The position numbers and the translations under genes were made by a program. The notes under the pieces are model-generated. The model ran no database searches. It was not told the origin of the DNA and worked only from the letters and a program-made list of their open reading frames with translations. This document shows, in pieces, positions 56,218 to 64,000 of a stretch of 64,000 bases of DNA; the stretch's first letter is position 1; each line of letters starts with the position of its first letter. Source of the DNA: Vibrio bivalvicida (GTDB lineage Bacteria; Pseudomonadota; Gammaproteobacteria; Enterobacterales; Vibrionaceae); NCBI RefSeq assembly GCF_001399455.2, contig NZ_LLEI02000013.1:1-64000 (forward strand), written 5' to 3'.

Positions 56218-57750
56218 TTAAGCTTGAGGACGCATTGCCGGAAATAAGATCACATCACGGATTGTGTGCGTATTGGTAAATAGCATTGCTAGACGGTCGA
56301 TACCGATACCTTGACCCGCTGTTGGCGGTAGGCCGTGCTCTAGTGCTGTGATGTAGTCTGCATCGTAGTACATTGCTTCATCATCGCCTGCGTCTTTCGC
56401 GTTAACTTGCGCTTTGAAACGCTCATCTTGGTCCTGTGCATCGTTAAGCTCAGAGAAGCCATTCGCGACTTCACGGCCACCGATGAAGAACTCAAAACGA
56501 TCTGTGAAGAACGGGTTGTCATCGCTACGGCGTGCTAGAGGAGAGATGTCCGCTGGGTAGCCAGTGATGAACGTTGGTTGGATTAGCTGAGGCTCAGCCG
56601 TTTCACCAAAGATCTCTTCAAGAAGCTGACCACATGTCCAGAACGTTTCTACTTCTACGTGTACAGATTTCGCGATTGCTAGCATCTTCTCACGGTCTTG
56701 TAGGTCTGCTTCTGTTAGCGCTTGAATCTCAGCGTGCTCAGGGTTGTAGTGCTTAATCGCATCGAACATGCTCATACGTGCGTACTTACCACCAAACTCT
56801 ACCGTTTCGTCACCGTAAGGCATTGAAGTAGAGCCAAGAACGTCCATAGCCGCTGTGCTTAGCATCTCTTCAGTCAGATCCATTAGATCTTTGTAGTCAG
56901 AGTACGCTTGGTAGAATTCCATCATAGTGAATTCTGGATTGTGACGTGGAGAAAGACCTTCGTTACGGAAGTTACGGTTGATCTCAAATACACGATCAAA
57001 ACCACCAACCACTAGACGCTTCAAGTAAAGCTCTGGCGCAACACGTAGGTACATGTCGATATCAAGTGCATTGTGATGAGTGATAAATGGACGAGCCGTT
57101 GCACCACCCGGAATCACGTGCATCATAGGCGTTTCTACTTCTAGGTAACCTTTTGCGCTCATAAAGTTACGGATAGAAGAAACGAGCTTAGAACGAATGA
57201 TGAAAGTTTCGCGAGAATCTTGGTTCACGATCAGGTCAACGTAACGTTGACGGTAACGCATCTCTTGGTCTGTCAGACCATGGAACTTCTCTGGTAGAGG
57301 ACGAAGTGCTTTGGTTAACAGTTCAAACTCTTCCATATTCACGTAAAGATCGCCTTTACCTGACTTGTGTAGTGCACCTTTAACTCCGATGATGTCACCG
57401 ATATCTAAGCCTTGGTACTTCTCTTTTAGTACTTTTTGAACATCTTTCGCTGCATACGCTTGGATACGGCCTGATGTTTCTTGAATCGCTAGGAATGGGC
57501 CACGCTTAGCCATAACACGACCCGCGATCGCGACTACATGGTTTAGTTCTTCCAGCTCTTCCTTAGTCTTTTCACCGAACTCTTTTTGAAGGTCGCCCGC
57601 TAGTGCGTCACGACGGAAGTCGTTTGGGTGGCCGTTTGCTTTGCAGCTTTGGCGGATATGATCCAGTTTGCTACGACGCTCAGCAATCAGCTTGTTCTCT
57701 TCAGGTAAAGAGGCTTCTTGTACGTTTTCGTTTTGAACAGCATCAGTCAT
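56218..57750 (-). CDS. lysS: Lysine--tRNA ligase
   Basis: This is a class II lysyl-tRNA synthetase of 510 residues. An N-terminal OB anticodon-binding fold (about 65-165; [27 protein letters not shown]) is followed by the class II catalytic core. Motif 2 is in [29 protein letters not shown] and motif 3 in [19 protein letters not shown]. It lies 51 bp downstream of prfB, the conserved prfB-lysS operon. Confidence 0.98.
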   Translation of the reverse strand: MTDAVQNENVQEASLPEENKLIAERRSKLDHIRQSCKANGHPNDFRRDALAGDLQKEFGEKTKEELEELNHVVAIAGRVMAKRGPFLAIQETSGRIQAYAAKDVQKVLKEKYQGLDIGDIIGVKGALHKSGKGDLYVNMEEFELLTKALRPLPEKFHGLTDQEMRYRQRYVDLIVNQDSRETFIIRSKLVSSIRNFMSAKGYLEVETPMMHVIPGGATARPFITHHNALDIDMYLRVAPELYLKRLVVGGFDRVFEINRNFRNEGLSPRHNPEFTMMEFYQAYSDYKDLMDLTEEMLSTAAMDVLGSTSMPYGDETVEFGGKYARMSMFDAIKHYNPEHAEIQALTEADLQDREKMLAIAKSVHVEVETFWTCGQLLEEIFGETAEPQLIQPTFITGYPADISPLARRSDDNPFFTDRFEFFIGGREVANGFSELNDAQDQDERFKAQVNAKDAGDDEAMYYDADYITALEHGLPPTAGQGIGIDRLAMLFTNTHTIRDVILFPAMRPQA

Positions 57751-57801
57751 TTTCGATGTATCCTGTCTATCTTTATGAAAATAGTTTTTTCGGTGAAAAG
57801 C

Positions 57802-58900
57802 TTAAAGACCTGATTTCAGGCTAGCTTCGATAAATTTGTCTAGATCGCCGTCAAGAACCGTTTGAGTATTGCGGTTTTCAACGCCAGTACGTAAATCTTT
57901 GATTCGAGAGTCATCCAGCACATAAGAACGGATCTGGCTACCCCAACCGATGTCAGATTTCGCATCTTCATTCGCTTGCTTCTCAGCGTTTTGCTTTTGA
58001 ATCTCTAGCTCAAAAAGTTTCGCTCGAAGCTGCTTCATCGCTTGGTCTTTGTTCTTATGCTGAGAACGGTCATTCTGACACTGAACCACAGTATTAGTAG
58101 GTACGTGGGTAATACGTACCGCAGATTCAGTGGTGTTTACGTGCTGACCACCTGCGCCAGATGCGCGGTAAACATCGATTCGAAGATCTGAAGGGTTAAT
58201 ATCGATCTGAATGTTGTCATCAATCTCTGGGTAGATAAACGCAGAAGCAAAAGAAGTATGACGGCGACCACTTGAATCAAATGGAGACTTACGAACTAGT
58301 CGGTGAACACCTGTTTCTGTACGAAGCCAACCATAAGCGTATTCGCCAGAAATCTTCACCGTTGCCCCCTTAAGGCCAGCAACTTCACCTTCAGATACTT
58401 CGATAACCTCAGTCTTAAAGCCTTTCGCTTCAGCCCAACGTAGGTACATACGTAGCATCATTGATGTCCAGTCTTGCGCCTCTGTGCCACCTGAGCCTGA
58501 CTGCAAATCAATATAGCAATCAGAAGAATCGTGATCACCAGAGAACATACGACGGAACTCAAGCTTTTCTAACTTAGCTTCAAGCTCTGCTAGTTCTGGT
58601 TCAATTTCATCGAAGGTTTCTTGATCTTCTTCTTCAACCGCAAGCTCTAAAAGACCTTCAACATCTTCAACACCTTGCTCAAGTTGATCGATCGTTTCTA
58701 CAACCGCTTCTAGTGAAGAACGTTCTTTACCCAGTGCTTGCGCGCGCTCAGGTTCATTCCATACATCCGGCTGTTCGAGTTCTGCGTTAACTTCTTCTAG
58801 ACGCTCTTGCTTGGCGTCATAGTCAAAGGTACCCCCTCAGGACATTCGTGCGCTCAGACACGTCCTTTAGGCGGTTTTTAATAGGATTGATTTCAAACAT
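57802..58900 (-). CDS. prfB: Peptide chain release factor RF2, with programmed +1 frameshift
   Basis: RF2 releases peptides at UGA and UAA. The intact product is 365 residues made from two frames. ATG at 58900-58898 opens 25 codons, then an in-frame TGA (58825-58823) follows CTT; a +1 shift continues as GAC into the long frame. Domain signs: the SPF anticodon-mimic motif in [14 protein letters not shown] and the GGQ motif in [18 protein letters not shown]. This is the standard RF2 autoregulation, not a broken gene. The long frame alone starts at 58548 and would miss about 115 residues. Confidence 0.97.
58822..58840 (-). promoter_or_regulatory. RF2 +1 programmed frameshift site
   Basis: The minus strand reads AGGGGG-TAC-CTT-TGA-C. 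The AGGGGG Shine-Dalgarno-like block, 3 nt before the slippery CTT, and the UGA followed by C form the classic autoregulatory recoding site of prfB. Confidence 0.97.
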
Positions 58901-59001
58901 GTTTGCTCAGCATTTATGAGTAGAATTTAACCGAAGAATTCTACTTAAAAATGTGATGAAGATACAGGAATTTTTTACTGAAGAATAAAAATGCTTGAAT
59001 A

Positions 59002-59040
59002 GAAAAATCCCCTGCCACGCCTTACGCGACAGGGGATCTT
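59002..59040 (-). terminator. brnQ terminator
   Basis: The minus strand forms GATCCCCTGTCGCG / GGCAGGGGAT with T5 after it, 21 bp beyond the brnQ stop. Confidence 0.85.
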
Positions 59041-59061
59041 TGATTCAAAAAAGTTGCTTTA

Positions 59062-60375
59062 TTATGCAGCTTCTTCAGCCATGGCGTGAGAGGTAGATTT
59101 ACCAATAAAGAACATGCAAACAATCGCTACCGTCGTTGGCAGCAACCACCCCATGCCAACATCAAATAGTGGCAGCATGCTCAATGCCGATACGTCCACA
59201 CCCGCTACTTTCGCTGCATCAATCAGTGCAAATAGCAATGACACCAGAATAACCACGCGATAAGCCGTTTGCGGGTTTGGTAGTTTTTTGCGTACAAATG
59301 TCAATGCCACTAAAGCAATCGCAACAGGGTATAGCGCAAATAGCACTGGTACCGACAAAGAAATAAGCTGAGATAGACCGACGTTTGCGACTGTCGCACA
59401 GGCTACACCGATAATGACCACCCAAACTTTATAGGAAACTGGCGTTATCGAACTGAAGTAATCAGAACACGCAGAGATAATACCGATAGCCGTTGTTAAA
59501 CATGCAAGCAGTACAATGACTGACAACACAATTTGACCATAAGGACCGAACAAAGACTGAACATACATGCTAAGAATCGCGCCACCGTTGTCGGCACCTG
59601 CAGCCACGGCCGCACTGGTTGCACCTAGGTAGAACAGTGATACGTAGACAAATGCTAAACCTACTGCAGCAACACATGCAGCGCTAATCAGGTACTTTGC
59701 CGTCGCCTTTTGATCTGCAATACCTTTTTTGCGCAGTGCATCAACGATAAGCCCGCCAAACATCAGTGAGGCAAAAGTATCCATGGTGTTGTAGCCTTCA
59801 AGGAAGCCTTTCTGCAATGGATGCGTTAAGTATTCACCTTGCGCGGCAATCATGTTGCCTTGTGGGTCGATAAACACTGCAGCAGCAAGAACAATTAAAC
59901 CTAAGAAAAGAACTGGAGTCAGTACTTTACCGATCACATCAATCAGTTTTCCCTGAGACCATGCGAAGAACATCGCAATAGCAAAGAACAAGATTGAGAA
60001 AATTGTTAGATGCGATTGCGCAGCATCAATGAAAAATGGTTTAACCGCCATTTCGTAAGCAACAAGACCTGTGCGCGGAGCCGCAAATGCAGGACCAATA
60101 ATGATAAAGATTAGCACCGCTATGATCATCGCTGCACGTTTTGGCAGATCTTTAGTTAGGTGATCCCAAGAACCACCAGCAACTGCAATAGCAACGATAG
60201 TAATAAGAGGTAGACCTACCGCAGTTAAAAGGAAACCTGTCATTGCAGGGATTAAATTCTCTCCAGCTAATTGACCTGCTAGAGGTGGGAAAATAATGTT
60301 GCCTGCACCCAAAAAGAATGCGAAAAGCATAAAGCCTACCGCAATAATATCTGTTAGTTTTAAAGTCTGATTCAC
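59062..60375 (-). CDS. brnQ: Branched-chain amino acid:Na+ symporter BrnQ
   Basis: BrnQ takes up Leu, Ile and Val with sodium (LIVCS family). It has 437 residues and 12 TM helices. The family N-terminus TDIIAVGFMLFAFFLGAGNIIFPPLAGQLAG is intact, as is YNTMDTFASLMFG near 195-210. It starts with GTG at 60375, preceded by AAAGGG. The 318-bp gap to trmN6 is AT-rich without a gene; it must hold the promoters of both, but no clear element was assigned. Confidence 0.94.
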   Translation of the reverse strand: MNQTLKLTDIIAVGFMLFAFFLGAGNIIFPPLAGQLAGENLIPAMTGFLLTAVGLPLITIVAIAVAGGSWDHLTKDLPKRAAMIIAVLIFIIIGPAFAAPRTGLVAYEMAVKPFFIDAAQSHLTIFSILFFAIAMFFAWSQGKLIDVIGKVLTPVLFLGLIVLAAAVFIDPQGNMIAAQGEYLTHPLQKGFLEGYNTMDTFASLMFGGLIVDALRKKGIADQKATAKYLISAACVAAVGLAFVYVSLFYLGATSAAVAAGADNGGAILSMYVQSLFGPYGQIVLSVIVLLACLTTAIGIISACSDYFSSITPVSYKVWVVIIGVACATVANVGLSQLISLSVPVLFALYPVAIALVALTFVRKKLPNPQTAYRVVILVSLLFALIDAAKVAGVDVSALSMLPLFDVGMGWLLPTTVAIVCMFFIGKSTSHAMAEEAA

Positions 60376-60693
60376 TGTCGACCCTTTAGTTATAATTTAA
60401 ATAGATGTTGTGTCTGCTGAGTAAGTCGAACTGGCGCTCACTCTATAAAATTAAGGCGCGCATAATGACGAAATCCTCATCAGCTCGCAAGCTTGAGGCT
60501 AAAAACACCATAAAAATTTATAATTCAGGCAAAAAGTCAGCATGCATCACTAGAATTTGATGAAATCCCAGTTTAATAAACTAGTAAAATTCTCATACAC
60601 AAGTGACACAAATAGCACAAAAATCCAAACAATCAATTAACAACAGATCAATTAACTTAAAAACAAACAAAACTCCGATAAACATAAAAAATC

Positions 60694-61401
60694 ATGAATA
60701 AGACCAAAGACTTTGACTTCAAACAATTCACTATTTATGGTGGGTATTCAGGTATGCCCGTTAGTACCGACGGAGTCCTTCTTGGTGCTTGGGTAGAGCT
60801 TAGTAAGTCAGCGCATTTGCTCGATATCGGAACAGGTACTGGTCTATTAAGTTTGATGTGTGCCCAACGTCATTCTTCACTCATCATCGAAGCGATTGAT
60901 ATTGATGTTCATGCCATCGAAGCCGCTCAAGTTAACTTCTCTCGCTCATCTTGGCAGAAAAGATTAGCGCTGCATCAAGGCGACATACTCCAATATAAAT
61001 TTACACGGCAGTTTGATCGGATCATTTGCAACCCACCTTACTTTAACAGTGGTGAGCAAGCCCGTAACGCAACACGAGCAACCGCAAGGCATACTGGTAC
61101 CTTTACCCACAAAGCGCTTCTTTTACGTTGTAAGCAACTGCTCACTAACAAGGGAAAAGCAAGCTTTGTGCTACCTAAGCTAGAAGGTGAGCAATTTGTA
61201 CAACTCGCTAAAACGCAAGACTGGCACGTCAGTCGCTTATGTCAAATCAAAGCAACCGAGCGTAAAGAAGTCTCTAGGCTATTGATCGAATTAACAAAGT
61301 TTCCAACCGCTACAATTAGGGAATCACTGACCATTCACACCGATCAAGGTTATAGTGATACCTTTATTGAATTGACCAAAGACTTTTATCTTAAGATGTA
61401 A
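60694..61401 (+). CDS. trmN: tRNA1(Val) (adenine(37)-N6)-methyltransferase TrmN6 (YfiC)
   Basis: TrmN6 makes m6A37 in valine tRNA. It has 235 residues in a Rossmann MTase fold. The SAM motif is LLDIGTGTGLLSLMCAQ near 41-56 and the catalytic N-MTase motif is NPPY in FDRIICNPPYFNSGEQARNATRATARH near 108-130. It is adjacent to srmB on the same strand, with a 90-bp gap. E. coli also has yfiC next to srmB, but there the two are divergent. Confidence 0.93.
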   Translation: MNKTKDFDFKQFTIYGGYSGMPVSTDGVLLGAWVELSKSAHLLDIGTGTGLLSLMCAQRHSSLIIEAIDIDVHAIEAAQVNFSRSSWQKRLALHQGDILQYKFTRQFDRIICNPPYFNSGEQARNATRATARHTGTFTHKALLLRCKQLLTNKGKASFVLPKLEGEQFVQLAKTQDWHVSRLCQIKATERKEVSRLLIELTKFPTATIRESLTIHTDQGYSDTFIELTKDFYLKM

Positions 61402-61491
61402 AAAATAAGGTGTGATCCTTGTCACCGAACACTCTATAATACGTCCCCTTAAATTTATTGTTCACACCAACTGGCTTGTGGAGACATCATA

Positions 61492-62730
61492 GTGATCAGA
61501 AACTTTGCTGAATTAGAGTTAGACCCTAACCTACTCCTCGCAATCGAAGAAATGGGTTACGACCGCCCAACACAAATTCAAGCTGAAGCCATTCCACAAG
61601 CTTTGGACGGTCGAGACATCTTAGCCTCAGCTCCCACAGGGACAGGTAAAACAGCCGCATTTGTGTTGCCTGCACTGCAATTCTTGCAAGACTTCCCACG
61701 TCGTAAGCCAGGGCCTGCACGTGTGTTGATCTTAACGCCGACGCGTGAGCTGGCGATGCAAGTAGCGGATCAAGCACGTACTCTAGCGAAACATACCAAT
61801 CTGAATATCTTCACCATTACCGGTGGCGTTCAGTATCAAGAGCACGCAGACATCTTAGCCACTACTCAAGATATCGTTGTAGCCACTCCGGGACGCTTAA
61901 TGGAATACATCGAAGCGGAACGCTTTGATTGCCGTGCGATCGAATGGCTGATCTTAGACGAAGCCGATCGCATGCTTGATATGGGCTTTGGGCCAACCGT
62001 TGACCGCCTTTCTTCCGAGTGTCGCTGGCGTAAACAAACCTTGTTGTTCTCAGCAACGCTTGAAGGTAAAGGGGTGGAAGGCTTTACCGAGGATCTACTC
62101 AAAGAACCAGCAGAGATCGATGCAGAACCTTCACGTCGTGAACGCAAGAAGATCGCTCAGTGGTACCACCGAGCAGACGATATGACGCACAAGCTTGAAC
62201 TACTGAAAAAGATCATTACCGATCAAGCTGAACGCTCTATCGTGTTCTTAAAAACTCGCGAGCGCCTCTCAGAGCTACGTGTTGAGTTAGAAAAAGCGCA
62301 AATCCCTTGTGCCTGGATTCAAGGTGAAATGCCTCAGGATCGCCGTAACAACGCGATTGCTCGTTTTCGTGATGGCAGCGTAAATGTACTACTTGCAACC
62401 GATGTTGCTGCGCGTGGTATAGATCTACCGGATGTAAGCCACGTGATTAACTACGATATGCCACGCAGTGCTGACGTTTACCTACACCGTATTGGTCGTA
62501 CTGCTCGCGCGGGTAAAAAAGGTAACGCGATCTCGTTAGTAGAAGCACACGATCAACCAATGCTAGACCGTGTTGCCCGCTATGTAAAAGAAGAGATCAA
62601 AGAGCGCTTTATCAAAGAGATGCGCCCTAAACACAAAAAGCCTGTGTTTAAGAAAAAGAACAAGAAGAAAGACGACAAGAAGAAAACTCCCGCTAAAGGT
62701 AAGAAGAAAGTCGCTAAGAAGAAAAAGTAA
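61492..62730 (+). CDS. srmB: ATP-dependent RNA helicase SrmB
   Basis: SrmB is a DEAD-box helicase that helps early 50S assembly. It has 412 residues. The start is GTG at 61492, with GGAG 10 nt upstream. Motifs in order: Q motif near PTQIQAEAIPQAL, I APTGTGKT, Ia PTRELAMQ, II LDEADRMLDMG, III SATLE, V ATDVAARGIDLP and VI HRIGRTARAG. The last 40 residues are a lysine-rich basic tail, likely for RNA binding. Confidence 0.96.
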   Translation: MIRNFAELELDPNLLLAIEEMGYDRPTQIQAEAIPQALDGRDILASAPTGTGKTAAFVLPALQFLQDFPRRKPGPARVLILTPTRELAMQVADQARTLAKHTNLNIFTITGGVQYQEHADILATTQDIVVATPGRLMEYIEAERFDCRAIEWLILDEADRMLDMGFGPTVDRLSSECRWRKQTLLFSATLEGKGVEGFTEDLLKEPAEIDAEPSRRERKKIAQWYHRADDMTHKLELLKKIITDQAERSIVFLKTRERLSELRVELEKAQIPCAWIQGEMPQDRRNNAIARFRDGSVNVLLATDVAARGIDLPDVSHVINYDMPRSADVYLHRIGRTARAGKKGNAISLVEAHDQPMLDRVARYVKEEIKERFIKEMRPKHKKPVFKKKNKKKDDKKKTPAKGKKKVAKKKK

Positions 62731-62752
62731 CGTCTTGATTCGATAAAACTTC

Positions 62753-62788
62753 AAAGGGTTGGTGTGAAAGCACCAACCCTTTCTTTTT
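62753..62788 (+). terminator. srmB terminator
   Basis: AAAGGGTTGGTG / CACCAACCCTTT with a TGAAAG loop is followed by CTTTTT, 22 bp after the srmB stop. Confidence 0.92.
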
Positions 62789-62819
62789 CCGAACAGAGTA
62801 CATAAATCATCTAAAACAA

Positions 62820-62923
62820 CGTCATCCTCAAAAGTGAGATACAAACAAGTTGGGGATCTCATCAAGATAGCGACTCGCTTTAAAAGATTCCTTACTCACT
62901 CCTCCGTCGTTCTAAGGAATGAC
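62820..62923. repeat. 104-bp Vibrio intergenic palindromic repeat, copy B
   Basis: It begins CGTCATCCTCAA, contains GTTGGGGATCTC and AGATTCCTTACTC, and ends GGAATGAC. It matches copy A (45455-45558) in length and in these blocks; the middle differs. It lies between the srmB and prfC terminators. Confidence 0.75.
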
Positions 62924-62930
62924 GGACTAA

Positions 62931-62960
62931 AAAAATACCGCCTTAATAAGGCGGTATTTC
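62931..62960 (-). terminator. prfC terminator
   Basis: The minus strand reads AAATACCGCCTT / AAGGCGGTATTT followed by T7. It lies about 130 bp downstream of the prfC stop, beyond the palindromic element at 62971-63091. Confidence 0.88.
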
Positions 62961-62970
62961 GGAAACAGTT

Positions 62971-63091
62971 CTTCAAAGCGTTTGCTGTGAGAGCAAGGCG
63001 ACAAGTAAACTCAGCCTTGGGAGCGTAGTACGCTACGTGACTAAGGTGAGTTTACGCAGTCAACGCCGCTATCGCAGCAAAGGCGCAGAAG
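62971..63091. repeat. 121-bp imperfect palindrome directly after prfC
   Basis: Outer arms: CTTC..GCG.TTTGCTG.GA.AGC at 62971-62995 and its inverse at 63070-63091. Inner arms: GTAAACTCAGCCTT (63005) and AAGGTGAGTTTAC (63042-63054), one base different in length. The centre AGCGTAGTACGCTACGT is itself palindromic. It could fold into one long RNA hairpin at the 3' end of prfC mRNA. No family name is known to me. Confidence 0.65.
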
Positions 63092-63092
63092 A

Positions 63093-64000
63093 TTAGTGCT
63101 CGCGAGTTGCGCGGAACTCCACATCTGGAAAACGCTCTTTCGCCAGATTCAGGTTCACCATAGTTGGCGCGATATAGGTTAGGTTGTCGCCACCATCTAG
63201 TGCTAGGTTAGTTTGGTTCTTACGCTGGAACTCATCCAGTTTCTTACCGTCTTCACACTCTACCCAACGTGCGGTTGCTACGTTTACGCTCTCGTAAATC
63301 GCTTCTACGTTGTATTCCGCTTTCAGGCGCGCAACAACTACGTCAAACTGAAGCACACCGACGGCACCCACTATTAAGTCATTGTTTTGTAATGGGCGAA
63401 ATACCTGTACTGCACCTTCTTCAGACAGCTGTACTAGACCTTTTAGTAGCTGTTTCTGCTTCAGCGGATCTCTTAGACGAATACGACGGAATAGCTCTGG
63501 TGCAAAGTTAGGAATGCCTGAGAACTTCAACGCTTCGCCTTGAGTAAAGGTGTCACCAATCTGGATTGTACCGTGGTTATGAAGACCAATAATATCGCCT
63601 GCGTAAGCATTCTCTGCTCGAGAACGGTCCCCCGCCATAAAGGTTACTGCATCAGAAATATTGATTTGCTTACCAAGACGAACATGGTTCATCTTCATAC
63701 CTTGCTTGTAGGTACCAGAGACAATACGCATAAAAGCGATGCGGTCACGGTGCTTAGGATCCATGTTTGCTTGGATCTTAAATACGAACCCTGAGAAGTT
63801 TTCTTCTGTCGCTTCCACTGAACGCTCGTTAGCTTCGCGCGTTTGAGGTGCTGGAGCCCATTTAGTAAGACCCTCTAACATGTGATCAACACCAAAGTTA
63901 CCCAGTGCAGTACCAAAATATACTGGCGTTAGTTCGCCTTGCAGGAACAGCTCAAGATCAAATTCAGGACAAGCTCCCATGACTAACTCGAGTTCCTCAC
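63093..64000 (-). CDS. prfC: Peptide chain release factor RF3, C-terminal part (runs off the window)
   Basis: RF3 is the GTPase that recycles RF1/RF2 from the ribosome. About 302 codons are seen; the E. coli protein is 529 residues, so the G domain lies beyond 64000. The visible part holds the C-terminal domains, with [73 protein letters not shown] and [10 protein letters not shown]. The frame stays open through the window edge, so the ATG at 63980 is internal. It converges with srmB. Confidence 0.97.
   Translation of the reverse strand, partial: EELELVMGACPEFDLELFLQGELTPVYFGTALGNFGVDHMLEGLTKWAPAPQTREANERSVEATEENFSGFVFKIQANMDPKHRDRIAFMRIVSGTYKQGMKMNHVRLGKQINISDAVTFMAGDRSRAENAYAGDIIGLHNHGTIQIGDTFTQGEALKFSGIPNFAPELFRRIRLRDPLKQKQLLKGLVQLSEEGAVQVFRPLQNNDLIVGAVGVLQFDVVVARLKAEYNVEAIYESVNVATARWVECEDGKKLDEFQRKNQTNLALDGGDNLTYIAPTMVNLNLAKERFPDVEFRATREH

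Noticed and set aside
57802..58825. prfB as a pseudogene with an in-frame TGA
   Set aside because: The stop lies in the classic RF2 programmed frameshift context, so the gene is functional.
62834..63028. 64-residue ORF downstream of srmB
   Set aside because: It crosses repeat copy B, the prfC terminator and part of the 121-bp palindrome; no coding support.

Overview
The window is ordinary chromosomal DNA of a marine gammaproteobacterium, almost certainly a Vibrio outside V. cholerae. The evidence is genus-typical content and order: nspS-mbaA, vpsR beside lysS, hlyU and nhaR beside rpsT, nptA, and a clpB-pgeF-rluD / bamD block running into a ribosomal RNA operon. No phage, transposase, tRNA or CRISPR array was seen. 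Nearly all genes are housekeeping; the accessory material is small repeats and promoter architecture.

Layout. 1-2084: 16S rRNA and the rrn leader with P1, P2 and boxA, transcribed leftward. 2085-10979: clpB (heat-shock promoter), pgeF, rluD, bamD, a MltF-like transglycosylase, raiA (two CRP sites) and pheA with a complete phenylalanine attenuator. 11150-20780: nspS-mbaA (norspermidine and c-di-GMP signalling), yjjX, trpR, slt, ettA, a PilZ protein and an M23 peptidase. 20844-31080: aroF-tyrA with TyrR boxes, the BtsS/BtsR pyruvate-type two-component system, nagZ, anmK-murQ (peptidoglycan recycling), a DUF2799 lipoprotein and a CstA/BtsT-family transporter preceded by four evenly spaced BtsR-type repeats. 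31081-45335: an M16 protease lipoprotein, ispH, fkpB, lspA, ileS, ribF, murJ, rpsT, hlyU, nhaR and nptA. 45336-53814: a palindromic repeat element, then thyA, lgt, a TSUP permease, ptsP and rppH, a DnaA-box-rich gap beside mutH (DARS2-like), mutH and tas. 53815-64000: a DUF1127 gene, a 39-residue small ORF, vpsR, lysS, prfB (programmed frameshift), brnQ, trmN6, srmB and the C-terminal part of prfC.

Themes. Aromatic amino acid control appears three ways: attenuation of pheA, TyrR boxes at aroF-tyrA, and trpR. Cell-wall turnover and recycling is spread over slt, the MltF-like enzyme, the M23 enzyme, nagZ, anmK and murQ. Biofilm and c-di-GMP control is represented by nspS-mbaA, the PilZ protein and vpsR. 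The best leads are the 20-bp-period BtsR-type array at the CstA-family gene, the DnaA-box cluster between rppH and mutH, the palindromic repeats (45343-45625, 62820-62923, 62971-63091, 35509-35649), a PhoB-type promoter at nptA and the small ORF at 54175-54294.
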